Numbered from the stretch's first letter, positions 7,127-17,127 are shown. The stretch is DNA of 51,447 nucleotides from an uncultured Clostridia bacterium (GCA_947165135.1 CAMUZE010000008.1:1-51447), one strand, 5' to 3'. A program made the numbers and translations. Notes: generated by a model not told the origin, from the sequence alone.

Positions 7127-9220
7127 CTACGGACTACAAGTCTCAATTTTTAATTTATTATTTTTAATCTTAAACATAATACTTCCATCTTTATCTGTTC
7201 TGTATATTTTGGAATCTTTTAAATTGTCTAATACCTCTTTATTTGGATGGCCATACCTATTATTTTTGCCAACACTAATAATGGAATATTTAGGGTTTAT
7301 TTCATTAATGAACTCTTTGCTACTACTTGTCCTACTTCCATGATGTCCTACTTTTATAATATCAATATCTGGTAAATTATATTTATTCATTATTCCTTTT
7401 TCTGTAGTAATAGACGCATCTCCCATAAACATAAATTTATAACCATTAAGTTCTGTATAAATAACATTGCTATTATCATTTTCATTATCATATTCTTTAG
7501 TTTGTAAAAAATATAATTTATTCTTATCTATATTTAATTCTTTAATACATGAATAATAATTTATTTTCTTTTTATTTAACACTTTTATTAGTTCTTTTTC
7601 TAAATCATTATAAGGTCCACAGTTAAAGATAACTTTCTCTACTTTGAAGTTATTTACTAAATTAATAGCTTCTCCCATATGATCAAAGTCGCCGTGTGTA
7701 ATAATTAAATAATTTATTTTTTTTACACCAATACTTTTAAAAAAAGGAATCATTGAGTCTTTCATTAAATTAAATTGTTTATTTCTTTTTTTCCAACTAT
7801 AATTGCTATTTTTTTTACCACCAGTATCAATCAATATTGACTCATTTCTACTTGTTAGAACAAATGTGCTATCGCCTTGAGAAACATCTAAAAAATATAC
7901 TTTAAATTCACTATTAAATGATGGCTTAATATATAGAAATATTATATATATCATAAAAAGAAATAATATCTTTTTTCTTTTTGTTTTAATTAGTAAAATA
8001 AACAAAATATAATATATGATTATCTCATTAGTATTCATTTTACTAAAAATTAGTTTTATATTTAATACATTACTACTCATAGAAGAAATAATTTCCATAA
8101 AAGAAGTGCATAAAGATAAAACATAAGATAATTTACCCATTAGCATTGTTATTATTGATAAAGGAAATACTATATAAGAAACAAAAGGAATAAAAAAAAT
8201 ATTATTAATAAATCCGATTATATTTATTTCATAAGACATATTTATAATAATCGGAACACTTGATAAAAAAGAAATAATGCTTATAACTAAAATAGATTTT
8301 AGCTTACTCTTTATAGTGAATTGTTCATTAAATAATAAAATAAAGAAAGTTATTGTAAAAGATAATATAAAACTAGTATTAAAAATATAAAAAGGATTAA
8401 TAATTATTAATATAAAAAAAGTTAAATATAGTAAGTGTTTTGGCTTTATATACAAATAATATACTTTATTAATACAACTCAAGATAAAGAATATTGTCGC
8501 TCTTAAAATAGATGGTGTAAATGATGCTATAAAAGTGAAGAAGATTAAAAATATACTAACTAATATAAATGAAACTTCTTCACTAATTTTAATTTTTTTG
8601 AATATGAATAATAAAATTCCAGAAAATAATGACACATGAAGACCAGATAATGCAAATAAATGAGTAATTCCATTTATTTTATAATTATTATAAGCATTAT
8701 CATCTATATAATTAGATTTACCTAATATAAAAGCATATAAATACTCATTATTTTTAATATTATTTATTCTATTTATAACACCATTTTTAATTTTATAAAG
8801 AATGTTTTTATTCTTATGAACTACACTATAAGATTCAATATTTAATATATTATTTATTTTTTTATAATATAAATATTTCTCATAATTAAATGTATTGGGA
8901 ATAGTATTATTAGTAGGTAGAGATAATTTACCATTAACTTTAATTTTATCATTTAAATTTAGATTAAAATTATTTTTTTCTTTTTGAGATTTAAAATAAT
9001 ATGTTCCTACTAAATTTTCTTTAAATTCAATAGACAATTTATCACCATTAATTTTATAGTCTCTAATAGTTAGAATAAAACTATTATCATTAATTAAATA
9101 ATTATTTTCTTTATAAAAGACAAGACTAATAATTACTATAATAATAGAGCAAAATAATAGAATATAATAAAGCTGACTATGTAGTAATATTTTCCTTAAT
9201 TTTATTGAAAATCGTTTCAC
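7127..9220 (-). CDS. comEC: ComEC/Rec2 DNA-uptake channel
   Basis: The 697-residue membrane protein carries single-stranded DNA across the cytoplasmic membrane in competent cells. After one N-terminal membrane segment and a small extracellular domain (about 40-150), the competence domain has many hydrophobic helices (about 180-440), including HLFALSGLHVSLF. The C-terminus is a metallo-beta-lactamase-like domain with LDVSQGDSTF, ITHGDFDHMGE, GHHGSRTSS and YGHPN, so the presumed nuclease residues are kept. It starts with GTG at 9220, inside the last 44 bases of comEA, with GCGGA upstream; the overlap implies translational coupling. It is a little shorter than the Bacillus protein. Confidence 0.95.
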   Translation of the reverse strand: MKRFSIKLRKILLHSQLYYILLFCSIIIVIISLVFYKENNYLINDNSFILTIRDYKINGDKLSIEFKENLVGTYYFKSQKEKNNFNLNLNDKIKVNGKLSLPTNNTIPNTFNYEKYLYYKKINNILNIESYSVVHKNKNILYKIKNGVINRINNIKNNEYLYAFILGKSNYIDDNAYNNYKINGITHLFALSGLHVSLFSGILLFIFKKIKISEEVSFILVSIFLIFFTFIASFTPSILRATIFFILSCINKVYYLYIKPKHLLYLTFFILIIINPFYIFNTSFILSFTITFFILLFNEQFTIKSKLKSILVISIISFLSSVPIIINMSYEINIIGFINNIFFIPFVSYIVFPLSIITMLMGKLSYVLSLCTSFMEIISSMSSNVLNIKLIFSKMNTNEIIIYYILFILLIKTKRKKILFLFMIYIIFLYIKPSFNSEFKVYFLDVSQGDSTFVLTSRNESILIDTGGKKNSNYSWKKRNKQFNLMKDSMIPFFKSIGVKKINYLIITHGDFDHMGEAINLVNNFKVEKVIFNCGPYNDLEKELIKVLNKKKINYYSCIKELNIDKNKLYFLQTKEYDNENDNSNVIYTELNGYKFMFMGDASITTEKGIMNKYNLPDIDIIKVGHHGSRTSSSKEFINEINPKYSIISVGKNNRYGHPNKEVLDNLKDSKIYRTDKDGSIMFKIKNNKLKIETCSP

Positions 9221-9833
9221 TTATTCCGCTAACCTTCATAATATCTTCAATAGTATTAAAGTTTCCATTATTAGTTCTGTATTCAATTATGGCATTTGCT
9301 TTAGACTCACCTATTCCACTTAATGTCATTAGTTCTTCTTTTGATGCAATATTAATATTTACTTTTCCATTATTTGTATTATTATCTTGATAGCATGCAT
9401 CATTTTTAATTTCTTCACAAACACACGGAGTTTCAACATAAATAGTGTTTTGCTTCTGAGCTTTTTTAATTTCATCATTAGAATATATTACTATTGCATC
9501 ACCATCATTTAATAATTTAGATAAATTAATAAATCTCGTATTTGCATTTTTGGCAAGTCCGCCAGAAGCGTTAATTGCATCTATTGTTCTTGATCCTTTT
9601 TGTAATTTATATACATTTGGTTTCTTAACGCTTCCTTTTACATCTACAAATATGTATTCTTCGGGCACTTCGGAAACTATATCTTCTGATATTATTGTAT
9701 CTTGAATATTTAATTCCTCTTTTTTATCTTTATATTTTAATTCATAAGCAATTAAAAACGATAACAAAAGAATAATTATTAATAAAAGAATACCAATAAT
9801 TATACTAAACAGATTTTTCTTTAAACAATCCAT
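9177..9833 (-). CDS. comEA: ComEA DNA receptor
   Basis: ComEA binds incoming double-stranded DNA outside the membrane and hands it to ComEC. From ATG 9833 the protein has 218 residues: a short cytosolic tail, one membrane helix (about 10-32), an SLBB-type domain (VDVKGSVKKPNVY...GGLAKNA...DGDAIVIY) and a C-terminal double helix-hairpin-helix (NINIASKEELMTLSGIGESKA...IMKVSGI) that binds DNA. A cysteine-containing linker (ETPCVCEEIKNDACY) joins the last two. The frame extends to 9893, but AAGGAGG lies just before this ATG, although 14 bases away, which is long. It is the first gene of comEA-comEC-dinD. Confidence 0.93.
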   Translation of the reverse strand: MDCLKKNLFSIIIGILLLIIILLLSFLIAYELKYKDKKEELNIQDTIISEDIVSEVPEEYIFVDVKGSVKKPNVYKLQKGSRTIDAINASGGLAKNANTRFINLSKLLNDGDAIVIYSNDEIKKAQKQNTIYVETPCVCEEIKNDACYQDNNTNNGKVNINIASKEELMTLSGIGESKANAIIEYRTNNGNFNTIEDIMKVSGISETIFNKIKENITT

Positions 9834-9891
9834 AATAGCGTTTATCACCTCCTTAATAATATAATTAAATAAATGATATAAAAAACACTTC

Positions 9892-9924
9892 AAAAAAAAA
9901 GAAATTTTTGAAATTTCTTTTTTT
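9892..9924 (-). terminator. Terminator of thioester protein gene
   Basis: AAAGAAATT and AATTTCTTT arms are followed by nine T on the minus strand, right at the stop codon of the surface protein gene. Confidence 0.75.
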
Positions 9925-11542
9925 ATAACTCTACTGGTTTATTTCTATATGATATATATAAATATCCTAATGAGAATATTAACAAACTCAATACAAATAC
10001 TAAAGCCAAATTAACTATTCCTGTTTTAGCATTTACTAAAATGTTAAATGAATAACTAGCACTAGCTTCTTTAATAATTCCACCAGTTCCAACTGTTTGA
10101 GTTAATGGATCATGTGCGTAATACACTCTTCCTCTATTTGAAGAAGGTTCAAAAGTATATCCATCTACTGTTACAGCATTAATTGTTATTTCCGTTTCAT
10201 TATGATTTTTATCAACTAGAACGTAGAATTTCTCACCAACTTTTACATTAGTAGTTTCAACACCAGATTCATTAATGATTTTCACACCACTTTTAGCAGT
10301 TGTAGAAACATTAATCTTTCCAACTGTTAACATTGAACTACTATATGAATAAGGTCCATATTTAATTGATGATGAAGTTTCTTCTGCTATTTCACTTGCA
10401 TTTGATGGTTTCACTAACTTAATTTCTGATTTAAAAGTTTCAGAACCATATTTTGAATAATCTCTTTCTTTAATAAGATATTTATAAATCTTATTTAATT
10501 CACTACTTCCTTGTAATTCATTTCCAAGAGTTGCTCCATCAACTTTACTTCCAGTTGACTTCCATACTGCATATTGAATTGTTGCATAAACATAGTTTTC
10601 TACTAAAGCATCTGCTTCAGTTTCTGATACACTAGTTAATCCTTCAAGAGTTGTTAATTCTTGGATAAGAGTATCTTTTGAAACACTCATATCACTAAAC
10701 ATTCTATCCATTGTTAAGTTTGGATAACTATGTTCGATAATCCATAGTGCCCAATTATAATTTACTTTTGAACTGCTCATTGTAGTTGTTAAATATTCAT
10801 TAAATTCTACATGATCTTTTGATAATGTCATTTCAAAGGCATCTCCAGTATTACCAAGAGCCTCATTCAATTGAGCACCAGTTATTTCTGTAATTGTTGG
10901 TGTTGATGTGGCTGATACATATACTATCTTACTAATAGTAATTTTAATTTGCTTAGGACCAACATAGCTTTCATCCACATGCCCGAAATTAGGACTTATC
11001 AATTCTCGAATTAATTTATCATAATTAATACTTGTTCCATCCATATATTCTTCAGGAACTGTTACTTCCATTTCTGAATAAATAAGACCTCTTAATGTTG
11101 CGATTAAATCATACATATTTTTATTAGTATTAGCTTGATTTTTTAATGCAGTTAGTACTACAAATTCAAATAATGTCTTATTATTATTGGTTAATTTGCT
11201 CTGAAATGCATAACCACTATCAGGATAGGATACTGTTGGATCTAAGCAATATGCTGTAAACCAATCTATTAAGGGTGCTTCTCCATTGAATACACTTGAA
11301 TCAGTATAATTTGTTCCTAATATAATTTTCTTTAAATCACTTTTTCCATTAATAGTGTCACCAGTTGATGTTGTAAATTTAATTTTACTAAAATTAAATG
11401 TATCTTTATCTACAACTCCATAAACTTCTGTACCAGTTGCAGGAATACTTTCTGGTGCTTTAGCTGTTAATGCTTTTACTGAAAATAGCACTACAAAAAA
11501 TGCACCTAAAATAATAAATAAACTTAATAATTTTTTCTTCAT
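9923..11542 (-). CDS. Thioester-domain surface protein
   Basis: The 539-residue protein has a signal peptide (1-24), an extracellular region and a C-terminal membrane helix (about 510-530) with a short basic tail. It carries the two parts of a bacterial thioester (TQXA-type) domain: the cysteine in AYCLDP (Cys99) and the glutamine in TIQYAVWKSTG (Gln323). In known proteins such as the Streptococcus SfbI and Cpa domains, these form an internal Cys-Gln thioester that bonds covalently to host or matrix amines. A beta-rich domain (about 400-500) follows before the membrane anchor. There is no LPXTG motif, so it is held by its membrane helix rather than sortase. It has its own promoter (11572-11600) and terminator. 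Confidence 0.75.
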   Translation of the reverse strand: MKKKLLSLFIILGAFFVVLFSVKALTAKAPESIPATGTEVYGVVDKDTFNFSKIKFTTSTGDTINGKSDLKKIILGTNYTDSSVFNGEAPLIDWFTAYCLDPTVSYPDSGYAFQSKLTNNNKTLFEFVVLTALKNQANTNKNMYDLIATLRGLIYSEMEVTVPEEYMDGTSINYDKLIRELISPNFGHVDESYVGPKQIKITISKIVYVSATSTPTITEITGAQLNEALGNTGDAFEMTLSKDHVEFNEYLTTTMSSSKVNYNWALWIIEHSYPNLTMDRMFSDMSVSKDTLIQELTTLEGLTSVSETEADALVENYVYATIQYAVWKSTGSKVDGATLGNELQGSSELNKIYKYLIKERDYSKYGSETFKSEIKLVKPSNASEIAEETSSSIKYGPYSYSSSMLTVGKINVSTTAKSGVKIINESGVETTNVKVGEKFYVLVDKNHNETEITINAVTVDGYTFEPSSNRGRVYYAHDPLTQTVGTGGIIKEASASYSFNILVNAKTGIVNLALVFVLSLLIFSLGYLYISYRNKPVEL

Positions 11543-11571
11543 ATATATTCTCCTCTATATTTTATAATTTA

Positions 11572-11600
11572 ATTCTATCACTTTTACCTAGAAAGTTCAA
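11572..11600 (-). promoter_or_regulatory. Promoter of thioester protein gene
   Basis: TTGAAC, a 17-base spacer and TAGAAT, with TGA before the -10. The ribosome binding site GAGGAGA precedes the ATG at 11542. Confidence 0.65.
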
Positions 11601-11624
11601 CATATTTTACATTTTAAAGACAAG

Positions 11625-11652
11625 TAAAAAAGATAAGTTTCACTTATCTTTT
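11625..11652 (-). terminator. pnp terminator
   Basis: AAAAGATAAG, loop TGAAA and CTTATCTTTT are followed by T on the minus strand, overlapping the pnp stop. Confidence 0.85.
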
Positions 11653-13825
11653 ATTCTTCAATATCTTTATTCTCTTCTTTTTTATTTTCTTTCTTTGGAA
11701 GTAATTCTTTACGAGATAGATTTAATTTACCTTTTCTATCGTATCCTGTAGCTTTTACAACAATTTCATCGCCAACTTTTAAGATATCACTTGGATGTTC
11801 TACACGTTTATTATCAAGTTGACTTACATGTACTAATCCTTCACACCCTGGCCATAATTCAACAAATGCTCCGAAGTCTTCTAATTTAACAACTTTAACT
11901 GTATAAATAGCTCCGATTTCAACTTCCTTAACAATGTTTTCAATCATTGAAATTGCTTTATCTAATACTTCTTTATTCATATGATAACATACTACATTTC
12001 CATCATCATCGATATCAATCTTAACTGCATCTTTATGATTTACAGATGTTACATTACTTGCTTCTAGTATAATTTTAGTAATAGTTTCTCCACCTTTACC
12101 AATAACATCTTTAATTTTATCTGGTGCAATTTTCATTGTTCTAATCTTTGGTGCATATGGTGATAATTCACTTCTTACTTCTGGAATTGTATCATGCATT
12201 ACATCTAATATTTGCATTCTTGCTTTATGAGCTTTTTCTAAAGCTTCTTTTAATACATCTCTTGTAACGCCTTTAATTTTAATATCCATTTGTAGTGCTG
12301 TAATACCTTCACGTGTACCAGCAACTTTAAAGTCCATATCTCCCATATGATCTTCTAATCCTTGAATATCAGTTAAAATAGTATATTTAGAATCACAAGT
12401 TCCATCTTCAGTAATAAGTCCCATTGCTATACCTGCTACTGGAGCTTTAATTGGAACACCAGCAGCCATTAAAGACATACATCCAGCACATATACTTGCT
12501 TGACTAGATGAACCATTGCTTTCTAAAACTTCTGATACTACACGTACTGTATATGGGAATACCTCCTGGCTTGGCATTACTTGTAATAATGCACGTTCTG
12601 CTAAAGCACCATGTCCAATTTCACGTCTACCAGGACTTCCATATCTTCCTGTTTCTCCAACACTAAATGCTGGGAAATTATAATGGAATATAAATTTCTT
12701 TGATTCTTCTAAACTTAGTCCATCTAAAATTTGTTCTTCATTTTGAGCACCTAACGTAGTAATTGCTAATGCTTGAGTTTGACCTCTTGTAAATAATGCA
12801 CTACCATGTGTTCTTGGAAGTAAATCTACACTAGCAGAAAGTTCACGAATTTCATCCATTCCACGACCATCTGGTCTAATATGTTCATTAGTAATTAATC
12901 TACGAACTTCAGATCCTTCTATTTCATCTGCAACTTTTTTAACTAATTTTAAGTTTTCTTCTAGATTTTCTTCTCCTTCATGTCTTTCAGTATATTTAGT
13001 GATAGCTTCCTCTTTTACTTCATCTATTCTTGCATACTTTTCTAGTTTATCCTTAATTTGAATTGCAGCGCACATTTCTTCTTTAATATCATTGTTTACT
13101 TCTTCTCTTAATTCATCTGGAATAGTTGCAAGAGTTACCTCTATCTTCTCTTCTCCTATTTCGCTAATGATATCACTTTGAATAGCACATAATTCTTTAA
13201 CTGCTTCATGTCCAAACATAAGTGCTTCTAGCATCTCATCTTCAGATACTTCTTTAGATCCACTTTCAACCATGTTAATAGCATCCATAGTACCAGCAAC
13301 AGTTAAATTAATAGTACTTCTTTCCATTTCTTCACAAGTTGGATTAATTTTAAGTTCTCCATCAATCTTACCAACTATAACGCCAGCAACTGGTCCTTCA
13401 AATGGAATATTAGAAATTCCTAAACATAATGAAGTTCCAAATAAAGCTGTCATTTCTGGAGTTCTATCAGGATCAACACTTAAAACTGTATTAACAACTT
13501 GAACTTCATTTCTAAAATTCTCATTAAACATAGGTCTTATTGGTCTATCAATAACTCTTGCAGTTAATGTAGCAGCATCTGTAGGACGACCTTCTCTTTT
13601 AATAAATCCACCAGGTATTTTACCTACAGAATATAATTTTTCCTGATATAGAATTGTTAATGGGAAAAAGTCTGCTGTAGATACATTATTACTCATAACA
13701 CATGTTGATAAAATAACTGTATCATCATATCTAACAAGTACTGCGCCTGCTGCCTGCTTAGCAAGTTCTCCATGCTCAACTACTATCTTCCTACCTTGAA
13801 AATCATATTCAAATACTCTTTTCAT
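11651..13825 (-). CDS. pnp: Polynucleotide phosphorylase
   Basis: The 724-residue enzyme degrades RNA 3' to 5' with phosphate, releasing nucleoside diphosphates. It has two RNase PH domains, the second with [13 protein letters not shown] and GSSSQAS, an all-helical linker, then a KH domain ([18 protein letters not shown]) and an S1 domain ([20 protein letters not shown]), with a short charged tail. The length is normal. It lies 41 bases after rpsO, the usual rpsO-pnp pair, with a weak terminator between them that may reduce readthrough. The ribosome binding site GAGGAGG precedes the ATG. Confidence 0.97.
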   Translation of the reverse strand: MKRVFEYDFQGRKIVVEHGELAKQAAGAVLVRYDDTVILSTCVMSNNVSTADFFPLTILYQEKLYSVGKIPGGFIKREGRPTDAATLTARVIDRPIRPMFNENFRNEVQVVNTVLSVDPDRTPEMTALFGTSLCLGISNIPFEGPVAGVIVGKIDGELKINPTCEEMERSTINLTVAGTMDAINMVESGSKEVSEDEMLEALMFGHEAVKELCAIQSDIISEIGEEKIEVTLATIPDELREEVNNDIKEEMCAAIQIKDKLEKYARIDEVKEEAITKYTERHEGEENLEENLKLVKKVADEIEGSEVRRLITNEHIRPDGRGMDEIRELSASVDLLPRTHGSALFTRGQTQALAITTLGAQNEEQILDGLSLEESKKFIFHYNFPAFSVGETGRYGSPGRREIGHGALAERALLQVMPSQEVFPYTVRVVSEVLESNGSSSQASICAGCMSLMAAGVPIKAPVAGIAMGLITEDGTCDSKYTILTDIQGLEDHMGDMDFKVAGTREGITALQMDIKIKGVTRDVLKEALEKAHKARMQILDVMHDTIPEVRSELSPYAPKIRTMKIAPDKIKDVIGKGGETITKIILEASNVTSVNHKDAVKIDIDDDGNVVCYHMNKEVLDKAISMIENIVKEVEIGAIYTVKVVKLEDFGAFVELWPGCEGLVHVSQLDNKRVEHPSDILKVGDEIVVKATGYDRKGKLNLSRKELLPKKENKKEENKDIEE

Positions 13826-13840
13826 ATACTTCCTCCTCTA

Positions 13841-13867
13841 AATTAAAAGACACTTAAAACAAGTGCC
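13841..13867 (-). terminator. Intercistronic hairpin between rpsO and pnp
   Basis: On the minus strand GGCACTT, loop GTTTT and AAGTGTC are followed by TTTTAATT. It probably attenuates transcription from rpsO into pnp. Confidence 0.6.
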
Positions 13868-14136
13868 TACTTTCTTAAATTTAATTTTTTAATTAAATCA
13901 CGATATCTTTGAACATCTTCACGCTTTAAATAATCTAATAAACTTTTTCTTTTACCAACTAATTTTAAAAGTCCACGATTAGTATGAAAATCATGAGTAT
14001 GATCTTTCATATGGTCAGTTAATTTATTAATTCTTTCAGTTAATAATGCTACTTGAACTTCTACACTTCCAGTATCATTTTTACTTCTTTTAAATTCACT
14101 GACAATATTACTTTTGACTTCTTTAGTTAATGCCAT
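13867..14136 (-). CDS. rpsO: 30S ribosomal protein S15
   Basis: The protein has 89 residues, the standard length. It binds 16S rRNA early in assembly of the small subunit. Family motifs are present: [36 protein letters not shown] and [17 protein letters not shown] strong ribosome binding site (AAAGGAGGA) and a structured leader with its own promoter lie upstream. It is the first gene of the rpsO-pnp operon. Confidence 0.98.
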   Translation of the reverse strand: MALTKEVKSNIVSEFKRSKNDTGSVEVQVALLTERINKLTDHMKDHTHDFHTNRGLLKLVGKRKSLLDYLKREDVQRYRDLIKKLNLRK

Positions 14137-14220
14137 AATAATATTCCTCCTTTTTTAATAATCCGTTAACTCTGAGTAAAGAATCGAGGTTTTTCTAAAC
14201 CCGGAACAAACGTCTAATTA
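14137..14220 (-). promoter_or_regulatory. Candidate S15 autoregulatory leader
   Basis: The rpsO 5' leader contains TCCG and CGGA arms enclosing two hairpins (GGTTT/AAACC and a short stem around ACTCAGAGT), close to the ribosome binding site. This resembles the three-way junction that S15 binds in its own mRNA in other bacteria. No match to a particular leader class could be confirmed by eye. Confidence 0.4.
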
Positions 14221-14249
14221 ATAATACTATAAAAACCAAATAAAATCAA
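14221..14249 (-). promoter_or_regulatory. Promoter of rpsO-pnp
   Basis: TTGATT, a 17-base spacer and TATTAT on the minus strand, starting the leader at 14137-14220. Confidence 0.65.
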
Positions 14250-14392
14250 CCTTTTTTAAACACTTTACAATATTTTAAAAATAATTAATTATTAAAAAAT
14301 ATCATATATTTCTAAACTAAAAATGAAATTTCTTTTAAGGAAAAATTAATCAATCAAATTAAAAAACATATTTAAAATTCAATTTTACTTAT

Positions 14393-14420
14393 TTGACATA
14401 TTTTTTATAATATTTAAAAT
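14393..14420 (+). promoter_or_regulatory. Promoter of toxin-like ORF
   Basis: Consensus TTGACA, a 16-base spacer and TAAAAT. The predicted start is near 14427, giving a leader of about 50 bases before the small ORF. The stretch 14250-14392 holds no gene that I can support. Confidence 0.6.
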
Positions 14421-14449
14421 GATTAATGAATAACTTATTGTTAGGTGTT

Positions 14450-14474
14450 ATCACATCTTTTTAAAGGAGGTGAT
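14450..14474 (+). promoter_or_regulatory. Hairpin masking the ribosome binding site of the toxin ORF
   Basis: ATCAC (14450-14454) pairs with GTGAT (14470-14474) and TCTTT (14456-14460) with AAGGA (14464-14468, one G-U), with one A-G mismatch and a three-base loop. The AGGAGG site is buried in the stem, as in many type I toxin mRNAs. Confidence 0.6.
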
Positions 14475-14478
14475 GCAA

Positions 14479-14550
14479 GTGACTAAAAAGGATTTTTTGA
14501 TTTTATCATTAATTTTCTTATTCTCTTACTTATTATTCTACTCTTTGTAG
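14479..14550 (+). CDS. Small hydrophobic type I toxin-like peptide
   Basis: The ORF encodes 23 residues: MTKKDF followed by a single hydrophobic stretch (LILSLIFLFSYLLFY) and a stop. The GTG start is 8 bases after a near-perfect AAAGGAGG; an in-frame ATG at 14473 lies too close to that site. Size, one membrane helix and charged N-terminus fit membrane-acting type I toxins of Gram-positive bacteria, though no named family was recognised. The mRNA leader hides its own ribosome binding site, and a minus-strand RNA gene lies at its 3' side. Together these strongly suggest a toxin-antitoxin locus. Activity is inference. Confidence 0.6.
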   Translation: MTKKDFLILSLIFLFSYLLFYSL

Positions 14551-14559
14551 TTTTAATAT

Positions 14560-14631
14560 AAAAAAATACCTAACTAGAATTAGTTAGGTTTACCACAAGT
14601 AACACCTGACATTCAAAAGTCAGTTGTTCCT
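14560..14631 (-). ncRNA. Candidate antisense antitoxin RNA
   Basis: A minus-strand promoter at 14638-14666 is followed by about 70 bases without an ORF: a hairpin (14601-14610 with 14619-14628, nine of ten pairs) and a perfect 9-bp terminator stem (14568-14576 with 14581-14589) with ATTTTTT after it. The RNA would be complementary to the 3' part of the toxin transcript, as in TxpA/RatA and BsrG/SR4. The toxin leader TTAGGTGTTA (14441-14450) can also pair with TAACACCTGA (14600-14609), so an extended mRNA could fold back on itself. Confidence 0.55.
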
Positions 14632-14637
14632 ATAAAA

Positions 14638-14666
14638 ATATTATCACAAAATATATTGTTTGTAAA
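14638..14666 (-). promoter_or_regulatory. Promoter of antisense RNA
   Basis: TTTACA, a 17-base spacer and TAATAT. The overlapping TGTGATAAT also reads as an extended -10. Confidence 0.55.
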
Positions 14667-14697
14667 TAATACAAATAAAAAGCAAGCTATTTCTAAC

Positions 14698-17127
14698 TTA
14701 CTTTATAACTATGTTAACTATTTTATTTGGAATAACTATTTCTTTTATTATTTCTTTTCCTTCTAGATGTTTAGAAACATTTTCTTCTTTTTTTGCTAAT
14801 TTTAATAATTCTTCTTTATCTAAATCTTTAGGTACTAAAATTGTTCCTCTTAATTTGCCATTTACTTGTACTGCAATAGTTATTTCATTATCTTGTGCTT
14901 TTGTTTCATCAAACTCTGGCCATTTATCATCAATAATATTACCATTAAATACTATTTCATATAATTCACTTGTTATATGAGGAGCAAGTGGATTTAATAG
15001 GATTAAGAATGTTCTTAATTCTTCTTTTGTTATGAATTTATCTTTTCTAACAGTATTAATAAATGTCATAAGAGCCGCAATTGAAGTATTAAGTTTTAAG
15101 TCTTCTAAATCATCTGTTACTTTCTTAATTAATTTATGTAATTCATTTTCATGCTCTTTAGATACTTCTTCTCCTTTGATTATATTTTGTAAATCCCATA
15201 CTTTATTTAAGAAACTTGTAATTCCATTTATACCATCATATGTCCAAGGAGTATTATCTTCATAACCTCCTAAGAAATGAACATGAAGTCTTGCTGCATC
15301 TGTTCCATACTTTTCAATAACTTCAAGAGGCGAAACACCATTTGCTGAACTTTTACTCATTTTTCTACCTGTATCATCTAAAATAAGTCCACTACCCATT
15401 TTTCTTTTAAATGGATCTCTTGTAGGTACAGCACCTATTTCATATAGGAAATTTTGCCAGAAAAATGCATAAAGTACATGTCTTGTAATGTGCTCTGTTC
15501 CCCCTGTGTACACGTCAACGCTTCCCCAATATTTTAGTTTTTCGAAGTCTGCTAGTGCATTATCATTATGTGGATCTGTATACCTTAACCAATACCAAGA
15601 TGATCCTGCCCAGTTAGGCATCGTATCTGTTTCTCTTTTAGCTTTTCCCCCACACTTTGGACATTTACAATTAACCCATGAATCAATCTTTGAAAGTGGA
15701 GAAGATCCAGTTTCATTTGGAAGATAATCATCCGTTTTAGGTAAAGTTAAAGGTAAATCTTTTTCATCAAGAGCAACCGTACCACATTTATCACAGAATA
15801 CTACTGGGAATGGTTCACCCCAATATCTTTGTCTATTGAATGACCAATCTTGCATTTTATAATTTATTTTCTTTTTACCAAATCCTAATTTTATACATTT
15901 ATCAGCTATTGCTTTTTTAGCATCTAAAACATTCATTCCATCAAACTCATCTGAATTCATCATTTTAGGATTATCTTTTAAATAATCAAATTTTTCATAT
16001 GCACATTTGCTTACATCACCTTCGATTACTTGAATCATTGGTATATTAAATTTTTGTGCAAATTCATAGTCTCTTTGATCATGAGTTGGAACAGCCATAA
16101 CAATTCCAGTTCCATAATTTACAAGTACAAAATCAGATAAATAAATAGAAACTTTATTTCCATTTATTGGATTAATTGCATATATTCCTTTTAATTCACA
16201 ACCAGTTTTTTCTTTTTGATCTGCTATTCTATCAAGTTCACTTCTATATGCAGTTTGTTTTTGATATTCTTTTACTTCATCATAATTTGTAATATAATCT
16301 TTTAATTCTTCAATCATACGATGCTCTGGTGCCATAACAAAGAAGGTAATTCCATATATTGTTTCAATACAAGTAGTAAATATTGATGATGAATCTAGTT
16401 TTTTACCTTTACTATCAACTATATCAAAAGATACTTCCATTCCTTCACTTCTACCAATCCAATTTCTTTGAAGTTCTTTTAAGTTTTCATTCATCTCTAT
16501 TCTATCGATATTTTCAAGAAGTTTTTCTGAGTATTCCTTCATTTTTAAGAACCATACCCATCTTTCTTCTTGAACTACTTTACCATGACATCTATCACAT
16601 TCTCCACCTTGAGAATCTTCATTAGAAAGAACTGTTTTACAATTTGGACAAAAATTAACAAATCCTTTTTGTTTATAAGCCTTTCCTTCTTCTAAGAATC
16701 TTTTAAATATCCATTGAGTCCATTTATAATAAGATGGATCACTTGTACAAATAGTTCTATCATAATCAAAAGAAAGACCTAACATTTTAGATTGTGTAAG
16801 TACTCTTTCCATACCTTGTTTTACAAAATCTTCTGGATTAATTCCAGTTTTAATTGCGGCATTTTCTGCAGGTAATCCAAAAGCATCTCCACCAATTGGG
16901 AAAAGTACATTATATCCTTGTAATCTTTTCATTCTAGATAGTGCATCAGCAGGTATAGTACCTTTTAAATGTCCCATATGCAAATTACCACTAATATTAT
17001 AAAATTCATATAAAACATAATATTTTGGTTTTGTTGGATGAAAATCAATAGCTTTAAAACTTTTTTCATTTACCCACTTTTCTTGCCACTTTTTTTCTAT
17101 TTCTTTAAAATTATACATTTCTTTCAT
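14698..17127 (-). CDS. leuS: Leucyl-tRNA synthetase
   Basis: The 809-residue class I synthetase joins leucine to tRNA-Leu. It has the ATP motif HMGH (50-53, a form of HIGH), a zinc-type insertion (CPNC...CDRC), the editing domain, the second cysteine cluster (CDKCG, CKCPKCGG), the KMSKS loop near residue 590 and the C-terminal anticodon-binding domain. The start at 17127 (MKEMYNF) overlaps the upstream membrane protein gene by 17 bases; an ATG three codons later is also possible. Both genes are under the leucine T-box at 17484-17699. A weak hairpin with an A/T-rich tail follows the stop (14672-14701). Confidence 0.97.
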   Translation of the reverse strand: MKEMYNFKEIEKKWQEKWVNEKSFKAIDFHPTKPKYYVLYEFYNISGNLHMGHLKGTIPADALSRMKRLQGYNVLFPIGGDAFGLPAENAAIKTGINPEDFVKQGMERVLTQSKMLGLSFDYDRTICTSDPSYYKWTQWIFKRFLEEGKAYKQKGFVNFCPNCKTVLSNEDSQGGECDRCHGKVVQEERWVWFLKMKEYSEKLLENIDRIEMNENLKELQRNWIGRSEGMEVSFDIVDSKGKKLDSSSIFTTCIETIYGITFFVMAPEHRMIEELKDYITNYDEVKEYQKQTAYRSELDRIADQKEKTGCELKGIYAINPINGNKVSIYLSDFVLVNYGTGIVMAVPTHDQRDYEFAQKFNIPMIQVIEGDVSKCAYEKFDYLKDNPKMMNSDEFDGMNVLDAKKAIADKCIKLGFGKKKINYKMQDWSFNRQRYWGEPFPVVFCDKCGTVALDEKDLPLTLPKTDDYLPNETGSSPLSKIDSWVNCKCPKCGGKAKRETDTMPNWAGSSWYWLRYTDPHNDNALADFEKLKYWGSVDVYTGGTEHITRHVLYAFFWQNFLYEIGAVPTRDPFKRKMGSGLILDDTGRKMSKSSANGVSPLEVIEKYGTDAARLHVHFLGGYEDNTPWTYDGINGITSFLNKVWDLQNIIKGEEVSKEHENELHKLIKKVTDDLEDLKLNTSIAALMTFINTVRKDKFITKEELRTFLILLNPLAPHITSELYEIVFNGNIIDDKWPEFDETKAQDNEITIAVQVNGKLRGTILVPKDLDKEELLKLAKKEENVSKHLEGKEIIKEIVIPNKIVNIVIK

